DNA from: Streptomyces bathyalis
Lineage (GTDB): Bacteria; Actinomycetota; Actinomycetes; Streptomycetales; Streptomycetaceae
Direction of reading: 5' to 3'
DNA length: 64,000 bases
Assembly (NCBI RefSeq): GCF_015910445.1
Contig: NZ_CP048882.1
Location: forward strand, 3,844,001-3,908,000
How positions within the stretch are numbered: position 1 is the first letter of the stretch; each line of letters begins with the position of its first letter. Shown here piece after piece: positions 51,414 through 60,745 of this stretch. The translations under genes were made by a program, and so were the position numbers. Under the pieces are notes generated by a model that had not been told where the DNA came from, searched no databases, and was given only the letters and a program-made list of their open reading frames with translations.

Positions 51414-53147
51414 TCAGGCGGGCTGGTCGTTCTCCCGTGTGCCCGCGCGCAGTTGGCGCCGGAGGATCTTGCCCGTGGACGTCTTCGGCAGGTCGTCGAG
51501 GAAGACGACCGACCTGGGGTACTTGTACGCCGCCATCCGCTCCTTGCAGTAGGCGATCAGGGCGTCCTCCGTGACGGGTTCCCCTCCCCCGGCCCCCTCC
51601 GCGCCTTGCCCGTCGGGGGAGTTGAGGGAGACGAAGGCCTTCACCGTCTCGCCGCGGTATTCGTCCGGGACGCCGACGACTGCCGCTTCGCGCACGGCGG
51701 GGTGCCCGTAGAGGACGTCCTCCACCTCGCGTGGCCACACCTTGTAGCCCGCCGCGTTGATCATGTCCTTCTTGCGGTCGACGAGGTAGAACCAGCCCTG
51801 CTCGTCCATGAACCCGACGTCGCCGGTGCGCAGTTCGCCGCCCGGCAGCGACTCGGCGGTCGCCTCGGGCTTGCCCCAGTAGCCCGGGACGACCTGCGGG
51901 CCGGACGTGGCGATCTCCCCCGCGTCCCCGACCGGGACCTCGCGGCCGTCGTCGTCCACGATGCGCACGAAGGTGTCGAAGACCGGCACTCCCACCGACA
52001 GCGCCCCGGACGCGGGGTCGACGGGCGCGTCCGCGTACAACGGGACCATGTGGGACGGCGAGTTGGTCTCCGTCAGTCCGTAGCAGTTGTGGACGAACAT
52101 CCCGGTGGCCTCCCGCAGCCGGGCCGTGACCGCGGGAGCGACGGGCGCTCCTCCCGAGTACACGACGCGCAGCGACGAGAAGTCCTCCCGCCGGGCACCG
52201 GGCGTCGTGGAGAGGCTGATGAACACGGTGATGGCGCCGACGGTGAAGGTCGGCCTGTGCTCGCGCAGCGCGTCGAGCATCACCTCCGGGTGGAAGCGGT
52301 GGGCCAGCACCAGCGGGCACGGCAGCAGCAGCGCGAGCGTGAGATGACCGATCAGGCCGGTGATGTGGAAGAGCGGGGCGACGCCGAGCACGCTGTCCGC
52401 CGAGGTCAGGCCCATCCAGTCCCGGTAGGTGCAGGTGTTGAAGACCATCCCTGCGTGTGTGTTCATCGCGCCCTTCGGCACACCCGTCGTACCGGAGGTG
52501 TAGGTGAGCACGGCGACGTCGTCCGGCTCGGGCGGGTGCGGCTCGGGCGTGCGTCCCGCGTTCTCCTCGACGAGGGTGAGCAGATCGAGCGTGCCCGCGT
52601 CACGGGCCGCGTCCGCTGCCGCGCGCCCGTCCGGGGACGCGAACAGCCGGGGGTCGTCGCGGGTCTGCCAGTCCCGCGCCGAGCACGTGACGACGGTGCC
52701 GACGCGCGTGTCCCCCGAGGCGACCACCCCGGCGGTCACGCTCTCGTGGAGCTCGTCCAGGCAGAGCAGCGCCGTCGCACCGGAGTCCGCGAGCAGATAC
52801 GTCACTTCGCGTGCCTTGTTCATCGGGTTGACGGCAACGGCGCTGCCACCCGCTTTCCACGCCGCGAGCAGGCCGACGACGAAGGCGGGGTTGTTCTGCA
52901 CGTACACCGCGAGCCGGTCGCCGCGCGCGAAGCCGCGGTCCGCGAGTGCCAGGGCGAGCGCGTCGGATGCCTCGTCCAGGTCGGCCAGCGTGAGTACGCC
53001 GTCGAAGTAGCGGATCGCCTCGGTGCCGGGGCCGCGTTCGAGGGACGCGCGGAACATCTCCAGCAGCGTGCCGTGTTCGGGGACGATGCCGGACGGAGTG
53101 CCCTCCGTGTACAGACCGAGCCACCGGCGCTCCGCGTAGGCGCTCAT
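51414..53147 (-). CDS. Acyl-CoA synthetase (AMP-binding, long/medium-chain fatty-acid-CoA ligase type)
   Basis: 577 residues, ANL superfamily. P-loop TYTSGTTGVPKGAMNTH, motif CYGLTETNSPSHM, TGDVGFMDEQGWFYLVDRKKD (adenylate-binding Asp), and C-terminal lid with the catalytic Lys in LPKTSTGKILRRQL. Activates a carboxylic acid to acyl-AMP then acyl-CoA. A Gly/Glu insertion (GQGAEGAGGGE) in the C-terminal domain is unusual but lies on a surface loop. GGAAGG directly before ATG 53147. The upstream alpha/beta hydrolase gene is not clearly linked. Confidence 0.92.
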   Translation of the reverse strand: MSAYAERRWLGLYTEGTPSGIVPEHGTLLEMFRASLERGPGTEAIRYFDGVLTLADLDEASDALALALADRGFARGDRLAVYVQNNPAFVVGLLAAWKAGGSAVAVNPMNKAREVTYLLADSGATALLCLDELHESVTAGVVASGDTRVGTVVTCSARDWQTRDDPRLFASPDGRAAADAARDAGTLDLLTLVEENAGRTPEPHPPEPDDVAVLTYTSGTTGVPKGAMNTHAGMVFNTCTYRDWMGLTSADSVLGVAPLFHITGLIGHLTLALLLPCPLVLAHRFHPEVMLDALREHRPTFTVGAITVFISLSTTPGARREDFSSLRVVYSGGAPVAPAVTARLREATGMFVHNCYGLTETNSPSHMVPLYADAPVDPASGALSVGVPVFDTFVRIVDDDGREVPVGDAGEIATSGPQVVPGYWGKPEATAESLPGGELRTGDVGFMDEQGWFYLVDRKKDMINAAGYKVWPREVEDVLYGHPAVREAAVVGVPDEYRGETVKAFVSLNSPDGQGAEGAGGGEPVTEDALIAYCKERMAAYKYPRSVVFLDDLPKTSTGKILRRQLRAGTRENDQPA

Positions 53148-53419
53148 CCTTCCGCCGTCCGTACGGGGTGCGCGGCGCCGGCGAGTGCGTCGGGAGCGAG
53201 GCGGCGGAGGGCACGGGCGTGACGGTGTCCCGGGCACGCATGCCCGGCCGCGTCCGGAATCGCGGGGTGCCGGCGGGTCGTCGGGGTCACGTCCACAACC
53301 TCCTCGCACACGGAGCCGTCGGTCCGGACGGCGTACCGCCCGGGCCGGAATGCCCGCCACTGTGGACGAAGGGTTCGCGGCAGGTCAACGGGCCGCCCGG
53401 GGCCCAGGCCGCAATCCCC

Positions 53420-55414
53420 CTACTCGGACCCGGACTTGGAGCTGGACTCGGGCTCCGACCCGTACGCGGTCAGGAAGCGGTCGCGGAACTTGTCCATCCG
53501 CCAGACCGGTGCCTTGTGGTCCGGCTTCAGACCCTCGTTCCAGCCCCAGCCGGAGATCTTGTCCATCACCTTCTTGTCCTTGGCGACGATGGAGATCGGC
53601 ACGTCCTTGTTCTTGCTGCCGCTCGTCACGGTCGGCACGGGCTGGTGGTCGCCGAGGAAGACGAGCACGGTGTCCTTGTCGGCGTACTTCTCCATGTACT
53701 CGGTGAGGCTCTGGACCGAGTACTCGATGGCCTTCCTGTACTGGGCGCGCACCCGGTGCGGGTCCTTCCACACCTCCGTGGGCCGTGCGCCGGCGTCGTG
53801 GATGGGCTTGTAGACCGAGCCGTCGCCGAGCTCGTCCCAGGGCAGCATCGTCGGCAGCGGCGACCACGGGTTGTGGCTGGAGGCGAGGATGATCGTCGCC
53901 ATCAGCGGCTTGTGGTCGGCCTTGCTGTGCTCCAGCCGCTCGAACGCCTTCAGGCTGAACTGGTCGGGCACGGGCGACCAGCTGAAGTACGGGCCCTTGT
54001 AGCCCAGTTGGCGGGAGTCGTAGACGTGGTCCATGCCGTAGAACTTCGCCTCGGGCCACGAGCGGCGCACGCCCGGCATGATGCCGACCATGCGGTAGTC
54101 GCCCGTCCTGCGGAACGCCCTGGTGATGGTGAGGCGGTCGTTCGAGGTGACGCTGCGGTAGCGCTGCTGGTTCGCGATCCACAGGCCCGACATCAGAGTG
54201 GAGTGGCCCATCCAGCTTCCCGCTCCGGAGATCGGTGAGGTGAGCCAGCCGCTCTTGGAGGAGAAGCCGGCGTCGTCCAGCGCCTTGGTCCTGTCCGCGA
54301 GTACGGAGTTGACTCCCGGAGCCATCTCGGGGTCCTCGATCGCGCTGCGGCCGTAGCTCTCGATGAAGGTGAAGATGACGTTCTTGCCGCGCAGGGCGGG
54401 CACGAGCTTGTCGCCCGGGGTGCCGTCGAAGCGGTCGACGCGGGACTCCTTGGCGAACGCCTTTTCGTCCTCCATGCCGGCCTTGACCGCCTTCACGCGG
54501 TGCTGGACCAGCAGGGCCGTGTTCCTGGAGGCGACGTTGACGTGGTCGCCCGTCTGCAGGCCGAAGACGGCGCAGACGATCCAGACGGTCCCGAGCGCGA
54601 GAGCCGCGCGGCCCGTCGCCACGCTGTGCCGGGACATTATGCGGCTCAGCCGCCGCACAGCCAGCGCCATGAAGACGACGACGGACAGTGCCAGGATCAC
54701 GATGCCGACGAGGGCGACGACGGCTCCGGTCCGGCCGAGGGTGTCCTTGAGGAACGAGTTCGCGTCGTCGAAGAGGATCCAGTCGAGGACGAGGTCGAAG
54801 GGGCGGGCGAGTACCTCGTAGAAGCCCATGTCGATGAACTTCAGGATGGTCACCAGGCCCAGCAGGGCCCCCGCGAGGACGGCTGCCCACCGTCTGACCC
54901 GTGGCGGCAGGACCAGCAGCACGACCGCGCCGAATATCCCCTCCACGGGTATTCGCGCGAAGGCGCTGGGCGTGAGCCGCATGAGCGCGTTCGGCAGGAG
55001 GAGCGCGGCGAGCACGAGGGCGGCCGCCAGGACGGTGGTCGTGACGGAGACGGCGCGGGCCGCGGCGGGGTGCCGTCCGCGCCAGCCGCCGCCGCTGCCG
55101 GCACCGGCGCTGCCGTCGCCGCCGTCACCGGCGGAGGCGTCCGGGGCGTCCGCGCCGGGCGAGGCGTCATCGGCGCCGGGCGCATCCGCGGCGTCCGTGG
55201 ATTCGGGCGCATCCGCGCAGCCCGTGGATTCGGCGGCGTCCGCGTCCGTGCTGTTGGTCCCGGTCCCGGTCCCGTCCGTGGTCGTCCCGCTCGTGGTCCC
55301 GTCCGTGGTCGCGGCCGCGGCGGAGCCGGTTCCGGCCTCAGGGTTCACGCCCTTCTCCGTATCTTCCTTGTCCTTGTTCCGCTGCTGCCGAAGCGAACGC
55401 GTGAAGAGCGACAA
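53420..55414 (-). CDS. Membrane sulfatase/LtaS-like phosphotransferase
   Basis: 664 residues. N-terminal 110 residues are disordered, rich in Asp, Ala, Thr and Gly, with repeated DAPD/DGTT units. Four or five membrane helices (about 120-300) follow, then an extracellular alkaline-phosphatase-fold domain. FTFIESYGRSAIED carries the metal-ligand Glu (with Ser rather than the LtaS Thr close by), GSWMGHSTLMSGL, FLGDHQPVP (Asp-His ligand pair). Similar proteins make glycerol-phosphate polymers or modify cell-wall glycans. Start is TTG 55414 with AAGGA upstream; a later GTG is possible but would remove the helix-preceding tail. Confidence 0.82.
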   Translation of the reverse strand: MSLFTRSLRQQRNKDKEDTEKGVNPEAGTGSAAAATTDGTTSGTTTDGTGTGTNSTDADAAESTGCADAPESTDAADAPGADDASPGADAPDASAGDGGDGSAGAGSGGGWRGRHPAAARAVSVTTTVLAAALVLAALLLPNALMRLTPSAFARIPVEGIFGAVVLLVLPPRVRRWAAVLAGALLGLVTILKFIDMGFYEVLARPFDLVLDWILFDDANSFLKDTLGRTGAVVALVGIVILALSVVVFMALAVRRLSRIMSRHSVATGRAALALGTVWIVCAVFGLQTGDHVNVASRNTALLVQHRVKAVKAGMEDEKAFAKESRVDRFDGTPGDKLVPALRGKNVIFTFIESYGRSAIEDPEMAPGVNSVLADRTKALDDAGFSSKSGWLTSPISGAGSWMGHSTLMSGLWIANQQRYRSVTSNDRLTITRAFRRTGDYRMVGIMPGVRRSWPEAKFYGMDHVYDSRQLGYKGPYFSWSPVPDQFSLKAFERLEHSKADHKPLMATIILASSHNPWSPLPTMLPWDELGDGSVYKPIHDAGARPTEVWKDPHRVRAQYRKAIEYSVQSLTEYMEKYADKDTVLVFLGDHQPVPTVTSGSKNKDVPISIVAKDKKVMDKISGWGWNEGLKPDHKAPVWRMDKFRDRFLTAYGSEPESSSKSGSE

Positions 55415-55618
55415 CCCGAGGGTCCTTCCGTGCCTGGCGCGGTGGTGTCACGGCGGACCAGTGATCACGGACCGGCCGCGCCGGAAGCGTACGACGTGGA
55501 CGGTGCCCTGGCAGCAGGGTTTTGCCAGCACGATAGACAAGTGACACCGGTCGTGCGGAGGTGTGTTCGCACGGTCACGGAAGCGGGGGGAAGATCGGGA
55601 AGAACGGGAAGAACGCTG

Positions 55619-56611
55619 TCAGGGAAGCGGAGGGAGAGACGGTGGGAGCAGGCCCGCCGTGCCGAGGATCGCCTTGACGGCCTCCACGTCGTCGCCGTCG
55701 AGCGCCTCGAAGGGCTCGGGGAGCTGGTTGTGCGCGATGACGCCCTGCAGCATCAGCGCGGTCTTGAACGCACCGACGCCCGCGCCCCAACCCGTGACGG
55801 ACGAGGCGGTGCGGGTGATCTCCATGAGGGCCGCCAGCCGGTCCTGTTCGGTGCGCACCGCCGCCCAGTCGCCCCGGCGGAAGGCCGCGTGCATGCGTAC
55901 GTACCCGTCCGGATCGACGTTCGCCAGGCCGGGCACGACGCCCTCCGCGCCCGCGAGGTACGCCCCGTCGACGACTACCTCGTGCCCCGTGAAGAGGGTG
56001 AGCGGGCCGCCCTCGGCGCGGTTGCGCAGCGCGAGCCGCCGGAAGGAGATGTCGTCGCCGGATGAGTCCTTCACCCCGGCGAGCACCCCTCCCAGCCCGA
56101 GCTCGACGAGCATGTCCGGGTCGAGCTTCGTGTGCACGCAGAGCGGGATGTCGTACGCGTAGACCGGGACGTCCGCCCGCTCGCCGAGGATCTCGAAGTG
56201 GCGCCTGATCTGCGGGGTGTGGGTGACGGCGTAGAACGGCGCGGTCGCGACCACCGCGTCCGCACCCGCCTCCTGAGCGGCGTCGAGCTGCCGCAGGACC
56301 CGGCCCGTCTGGGTGTCGATCACGCCCGCGAGGACCGGCACCCGGCCCGCCGCGGCACGCACGGCCTCCCTGATGACCCGGGCCCGCAACTCGTCGGTGC
56401 AGAACGCCGCTTCACCCGTCGAGCCGAGCACGAACAGCCCGTCGACCCCGGCCGCGAGGAGCCGGCCGATCAGCCGCTCGAACGAGGGGACGTCCAGCGT
56501 TCGGTCCGTGGTGAGCGGGGTGACCAGGGGTGGCACGACGCCGCCCGTGAGCGGCGGACGTGGGGTCGCGGGGCCTGTGCCGGTCGAGCCGGGGTTCGCG
56601 GAGGTCGTCAT
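55619..56611 (-). CDS. Dihydrodipicolinate synthase/N-acetylneuraminate lyase-family aldolase
   Basis: 330 residues, (beta/alpha)8 class I aldolase. GLFVLGSTGEAAFCTDELR, catalytic Tyr in VPVYAYDIPL and Schiff-base Lys in LAGVKDSSGDDISFR. Enzymes of the family cleave or condense pyruvate with aldehydes: Neu5Ac lyase, KDG aldolase, DapA. True DapA is unlikely because the gene is coupled to a transporter. ATG 56611 overlaps the MFS stop (ATGA). Confidence 0.88.
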   Translation of the reverse strand: MTTSANPGSTGTGPATPRPPLTGGVVPPLVTPLTTDRTLDVPSFERLIGRLLAAGVDGLFVLGSTGEAAFCTDELRARVIREAVRAAAGRVPVLAGVIDTQTGRVLRQLDAAQEAGADAVVATAPFYAVTHTPQIRRHFEILGERADVPVYAYDIPLCVHTKLDPDMLVELGLGGVLAGVKDSSGDDISFRRLALRNRAEGGPLTLFTGHEVVVDGAYLAGAEGVVPGLANVDPDGYVRMHAAFRRGDWAAVRTEQDRLAALMEITRTASSVTGWGAGVGAFKTALMLQGVIAHNQLPEPFEALDGDDVEAVKAILGTAGLLPPSLPPLP

Positions 56612-58128
56612 GTGGTCATGCCTTCCCGGCCGGCGTCGGCAGCTGCCACCGGCGCCGGAGCGCGTGGAATGACATCGAGGGCGTCCGTCTCCCACACGTG
56701 CGCGGGCGCGAGCGCTCGCTGCGCGCGGAGCGGTGCGTTCACCGCAACGAGGACGATCACGACGGCCGTCAGTGCGAAGGAGAGCACCGCCAGCGCCGTG
56801 CCGAGCGGCATCGTCTGCGCCAGTCCCGCACCGAGCACGGGAGCCACCGCACCGCCCAGAGCACCCACGTTGTACGCGAAGCCGAGGCCCGCCGCCCGCT
56901 GCTCCACCGCGAAGTAGCCGCCGATCCACTTGGGCAGCAGACCCGAGATGCCCTGACCGAAGACCTGCTGGAGGAAGAGGAGCGCCCCGAGCAGGAACAG
57001 CGACCCGCCCCCGGCGAGGAAGACCGGGAAGACGAGGACCTGCGAGACGACGAGGCTCGTCCAGTAAGCCCTGCGCGTGCCGAAGCGGTCGCCCAGGAAG
57101 CCGCCGAGCACGCAGCCGGCGGCCGCGCCGAAGCCGGAGAAGAACAGCAGGTCGGCGACGTGCCCGGCGTCGAGACCCAGGTCCGACTTGAGATACGTCG
57201 GCAGCAGGGCCTGGATGGGCCACGAGTACAGGAACGCCGTGAAGACGACGATCATCAGCGTGACTCCCGTCGGCCACCTGCGGCCCGAGAACTGCGCCAT
57301 GAAGCAGACGAAGACCGCGGTGACCACGACGGCGAGGCCCGTCACGGGCAGCGCGCCCTGGACGATTCCGGCGAATACGAGCAGCAGAGCGCCGAAGGCG
57401 ACGAGCGTCAGCACCGTGTTGGCGGCGTTGACGCGGGCGCGCGCACCCCGGTAGAGCGTGCGGAACATGTCGGGCGTTCCCCGCGCTCCCGCCTTGTGCG
57501 CGTCACGCGCCCGCTCCCAGTCGCCGGACTCGGGCAGGGCGCGGCGCAACCACAGCGCGACCACGATCGGCACGAGCCCGACGGCGAACAGGGCCCGCCA
57601 GCCCCACTCGGGCACGATGAAGCGGTAGGCCTGGGCGCACAGCGCGGCCCCGATGGAGAACCCGCTGATCAGAAAGCCGGAGGCCTTGTTGCGCAGGTGC
57701 TCCGGCCACGACTCGATGACGTACGTCGAGCTCGATCCGTACTCGCCTGCCATGCCCAGCCCGATCAGCAGCCGGGCCGCGAAGAGCACCCAGTAGGCGG
57801 GGGCCAGCGCGCACAGCGCCGACCCGGCGGAGAACAGGACGATGCTGACGACCATGGCGTTCCTGCGTCCGAAGCGGTCGGCGAACGCGCCGAGCGCGAG
57901 GCCGCCGAACCACCGGGAGATGAACGCTGCGGAGACCAGCGCCGCGGCCGTCACGGGTGAGAGGCCGAACTCGTCGGTCACCTCGGTCAGTACGAGGGTG
58001 ATGATCACGAAGTCGAAGCCGTCGAGCAGATAGCCGAGCCAGGCGGCGGTGAAGGACCGCCACTGGGTGCGGGACACCTCCCGGTACCAGGCCGTCCGCC
58101 GTTCCGGGCTCTCGCTCTTGTCGGTCAT
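56608..58128 (-). CDS. MFS transporter (sialate/organic acid:H+ symporter type)
   Basis: 506 residues with about twelve to fourteen helices. Motifs WLGYLLDGFDFVIITLVL (helix 1), LGAFADRFGRRNAM, GLGMAGEYGSSSTYVIE and GGFLGDRFGTRRAYW. It resembles NanT/SialA-like and related carriers of acidic sugars. ATG 58128 with GAGGG upstream is chosen over a longer frame through the operator region. First gene of a two-gene operon with the aldolase; divergent from a GntR gene. Confidence 0.88.
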   Translation of the reverse strand: MTDKSESPERRTAWYREVSRTQWRSFTAAWLGYLLDGFDFVIITLVLTEVTDEFGLSPVTAAALVSAAFISRWFGGLALGAFADRFGRRNAMVVSIVLFSAGSALCALAPAYWVLFAARLLIGLGMAGEYGSSSTYVIESWPEHLRNKASGFLISGFSIGAALCAQAYRFIVPEWGWRALFAVGLVPIVVALWLRRALPESGDWERARDAHKAGARGTPDMFRTLYRGARARVNAANTVLTLVAFGALLLVFAGIVQGALPVTGLAVVVTAVFVCFMAQFSGRRWPTGVTLMIVVFTAFLYSWPIQALLPTYLKSDLGLDAGHVADLLFFSGFGAAAGCVLGGFLGDRFGTRRAYWTSLVVSQVLVFPVFLAGGGSLFLLGALLFLQQVFGQGISGLLPKWIGGYFAVEQRAAGLGFAYNVGALGGAVAPVLGAGLAQTMPLGTALAVLSFALTAVVIVLVAVNAPLRAQRALAPAHVWETDALDVIPRAPAPVAAADAGREGMTT

Positions 58129-58158
58129 GGCCCGCCCTCGCCCCCCACATCGGACGTC

Positions 58159-58177
58159 GGATGTCTGATGTCCTGAC
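58159..58177. promoter_or_regulatory. GATGTC direct-repeat operator, site 1
   Basis: GGATGTCTGATGTCCTGAC contains two GATGTC half-sites seven bases apart, about 30 bp before the MFS start codon. A near copy lies at 58247-58265. Likely bound by the adjacent GntR protein. Confidence 0.65.
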
Positions 58178-58246
58178 GCTAGAGGGTGCCGCCCGGCCCG
58201 GCAAGACCACCTCGGCCCCCGGCCGGGACCTGCCGGGGCGGACATA

Positions 58247-58265
58247 GGATGTCCGATGTCAGGAC
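58247..58265. promoter_or_regulatory. GATGTC direct-repeat operator, site 2
   Basis: GGATGTCCGATGTCAGGAC, matching site 1 at 16 of 19 positions, on the GntR side of the divergent promoter region. E. coli NanR also binds tandem direct repeats, which is suggestive here because of the NanA-like aldolase, but that parallel is inference. Confidence 0.65.
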
Positions 58266-58321
58266 GCACACGCTCCGGGCGACCGCGAAGGTCGCTCCTG
58301 ACCTCGGAGGTCCGCCCTCGG

Positions 58322-59137
58322 ATGCCGGCGAAGAAGCTTCCCGCGGAGCACGGCCCCGGCGATCCCCGCCGCCTCCGCGACTCCCGCGATCCGCGTGAAC
58401 GGCCCGGTCTCCTAGGCCGTGACCTGCGCGGGTCCCGCCCGGCGGAGCTGTCCGTGGTGGACCGGATCAAGGAGTACATCCTCCTCAACAGGCTCGCGCC
58501 CGGCGATCCCATGCCCACCGAGAACGAGCTCAGCGAGCAGCTCGCCGTGAGCAGGTCACGCATCCGCGAGGCGATGAAGACGCTCTCGGCGCTCGACATC
58601 GTCGAGGTGCGGCACGGCTACGGCACCTACGTGGGCCGGCTCGGCCTCACGGCGATGGTCGAGTCGCTGGCCTTCCGCGGGATGCTCAACGCGCAGGACG
58701 ACCAGGACGTCATGGCCGACCTGATCGACGTGCGCGAGCTGATCGAGACGAGCCTCGCCGAGGTGATCGTCGAGCGGACGACTCCCGAAGTGATGTCCGC
58801 CATGCGGGAGTTGACCGCGACGATGCACGAGCGGGCGGCGCGCGGGGAGGAATTCCTCGCGGAGGACCGGGAGTTCCACCTGCTGCTGATGCAGGCGACC
58901 GGTAACGCGCTCGCCGTCCAGCTCACCGGTGCCTTCTGGGACGTCCACTCGATCGCCCTCGGCGCGCTGCCCGGCACGACGGACCTGGCTCAGACGGCCT
59001 CCGTGCACGTCGCCGTCCTGGATGCGATCGGAGCGGCGGACAGCGCGCTGCTGCGCGGAGCGATCGTCAGGCACTACGCCCCGATCCGGGACCGCATGGG
59101 CCGTCGGACGCCGCCGGTCACCACCACGGGGGAGTGA
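58322..59137 (+). CDS. GntR-family regulator with FCD effector domain
   Basis: 271 residues from ATG 58322 (GGAGG upstream, somewhat distant). ATG 58256 falls inside an operator repeat and is less likely. Winged helix DRIKEYILLNRLAPGDPMP through AVSRSRIREAMKTL, and FCD domain with AEDREFHLLLMQATGN. A basic 45-residue N-terminal stretch is not conserved. Expected to control the divergent MFS-aldolase operon through the GATGTC repeats. Confidence 0.88.
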   Translation: MPAKKLPAEHGPGDPRRLRDSRDPRERPGLLGRDLRGSRPAELSVVDRIKEYILLNRLAPGDPMPTENELSEQLAVSRSRIREAMKTLSALDIVEVRHGYGTYVGRLGLTAMVESLAFRGMLNAQDDQDVMADLIDVRELIETSLAEVIVERTTPEVMSAMRELTATMHERAARGEEFLAEDREFHLLLMQATGNALAVQLTGAFWDVHSIALGALPGTTDLAQTASVHVAVLDAIGAADSALLRGAIVRHYAPIRDRMGRRTPPVTTTGE

Positions 59138-59350
59138 GCAACTGCCGCCGGGTGCCGTCCCGTTCGGCGTGAGCGGCCGCGCCGGTCCGCCCGCCGTACC
59201 CGCGATCGCCGGTCGGTTCACCGTGTGGTACAGGGTTGTACGAAAGGGACGGGAGGGCGCCTTCAGGCGGATGATCCGCGCGATCTACGCTGGTGCACGC
59301 CGGGGCGGACCGACCACCCGCCGGCGAGGACCACGGGAGGTACCGCGGGC

Positions 59351-60436
59351 GTGTCCCCTGAACGCCGCTCCGGCGAGACCGGGGTTCTGGGAGCCGGCAG
59401 CGAAGGTCTGGCTCTCGCCGCGCACCTGGCGTCCCGCGGCGAGCCGGTCCATCTGCACACTCGCCACCCGGGACGGATCCGGGCGATCGGCCGGTCCCGT
59501 GAGATCCGGGCGCGGGGACTGCTCCAGGGACGCTTCCCGCTGGCGGCCGTCAGCAGCGACCTGGAGGAGGTCGCCGAACGGTGCGGAGTGCTCTTCGTCG
59601 CGACGGTCACCACCGCCTACCGGTCCGTCGCCGCCGCCCTCGCACCTCATCTCCGCTCCGGTCACGTCGTCGTGCTCTTCTCCGGAAAGCTGTGCGGCAG
59701 CGCCGAGTTCGGCCATGCGCTGGCCGGATGCGGAGCCGCCCCCGTCGACGTGGTGGAGACCGACGCGCTCTTCGCGGCACGCGCCTGGGAGGACGAGGGC
59801 GTGGTCATCCACGGCGAGAAGAAGTGGAACCTCTTCACGGGCCTCGACCGCGCGGCGACCGAACGGCACGAGGAGCGTCTGCGCGGCCTCTTCCCGGGAC
59901 TCGAGCGCGCCAGCTGCCAAGTGCAGCGCGGACTCACGGACTTCGGCGCGGTCGCGCACGCCACGATCGCCCTGGCCAACATCAGCCGCATCGACCGCGC
60001 CGAGGAGCTCCTCTTCTACCGCGAGGGGCTCTCCGAGCGGACCGTGGTCCTCATGGAGCAGGTGGAACGCGAGTTCCAGCGCGTCGGCGAGGCGTACGAA
60101 GCGCCCGTCCCGTCCATGGTGGAACTCCTGGACCGGTACTACGGCTGCGAGGGCGAGACGCTGCTGGAGGCCATGCGCAGCGTGCGCGTCTACCGGGACA
60201 TCACCGCGCCGCGCTCCCTGGACCACCGCTTTCTCAGGGAGGACGTGGCCTCCACGCTCGTCCCCCTGACGCAGCTCGCGGAACGCGCCGCCGTGCCGAC
60301 ACCGATGACCGATGCGCTGGTCAGCCTGTTCTCCGCGCTCGGTGGCGAGGACTACCGGCGCACCGGGCGCACACTCGCCCGCCTCGGCTGGGACGGGCTG
60401 ACCTATGACGGGATCCGCCGGAAGCTCAGCCGCTGA
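59351..60436 (+). CDS. NAD(P)-dependent dehydrogenase, octopine/nopaline dehydrogenase-like
   Basis: 361 residues. N-terminal Rossmann fold GVLGAGSEGLALAAHLASRG, then the all-helical C-terminal half with DFGAVAHATIALANISRID, VPSMVELLDRYYGC and LREDVASTLVPLTQLAE, the pattern of opine dehydrogenases. The latter reductively condense an amino acid with a keto acid; related enzymes occur in opine metallophore synthesis, but no partner genes are seen here. GTG 59351 with GGGAGG upstream. Precedes an MHS transporter. Confidence 0.85.
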   Translation: MSPERRSGETGVLGAGSEGLALAAHLASRGEPVHLHTRHPGRIRAIGRSREIRARGLLQGRFPLAAVSSDLEEVAERCGVLFVATVTTAYRSVAAALAPHLRSGHVVVLFSGKLCGSAEFGHALAGCGAAPVDVVETDALFAARAWEDEGVVIHGEKKWNLFTGLDRAATERHEERLRGLFPGLERASCQVQRGLTDFGAVAHATIALANISRIDRAEELLFYREGLSERTVVLMEQVEREFQRVGEAYEAPVPSMVELLDRYYGCEGETLLEAMRSVRVYRDITAPRSLDHRFLREDVASTLVPLTQLAERAAVPTPMTDALVSLFSALGGEDYRRTGRTLARLGWDGLTYDGIRRKLSR

Positions 60437-60489
60437 GGCCGCTGAGGCCGCTGGGGACCGCTGGGGACCGCTGGGGACCGCTGGCGACC
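60431..60489 (+). repeat. Short tandem repeat after the dehydrogenase gene
   Basis: Two 9-bp CTGAGGCCG-type units, then three 10-bp CTGGGGACCG units and a partial CTGGCGACC unit. It starts at the last codons of the dehydrogenase gene and is an obvious site for slippage. The rest of the roughly 300-bp gap to the transporter shows no other structure. Confidence 0.75.
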
Positions 60490-60745
60490 ACTGACGAACG
60501 GGACCACCGGGGGGCCCGGCCGAGGCACCGGCTGACCCGGCGAAGCATCGGCCGGCCCGGCGAAGGCGGCACCCTTCCACCGACTTCCTCACAGGATCCG
60601 CCTCGTCGTGCTTCGTTCTCCACCGGCCGCCGCCCCGTCCGCGGCCCGTGCGACGCATTCCCTTGACAGGGCGGCCCATTGGCTCGAACCTTCCGGCATC
60701 TCGCGTTCAGTGGATCACTGGCCAGTCCACCCTGAGGAGTCCGCC

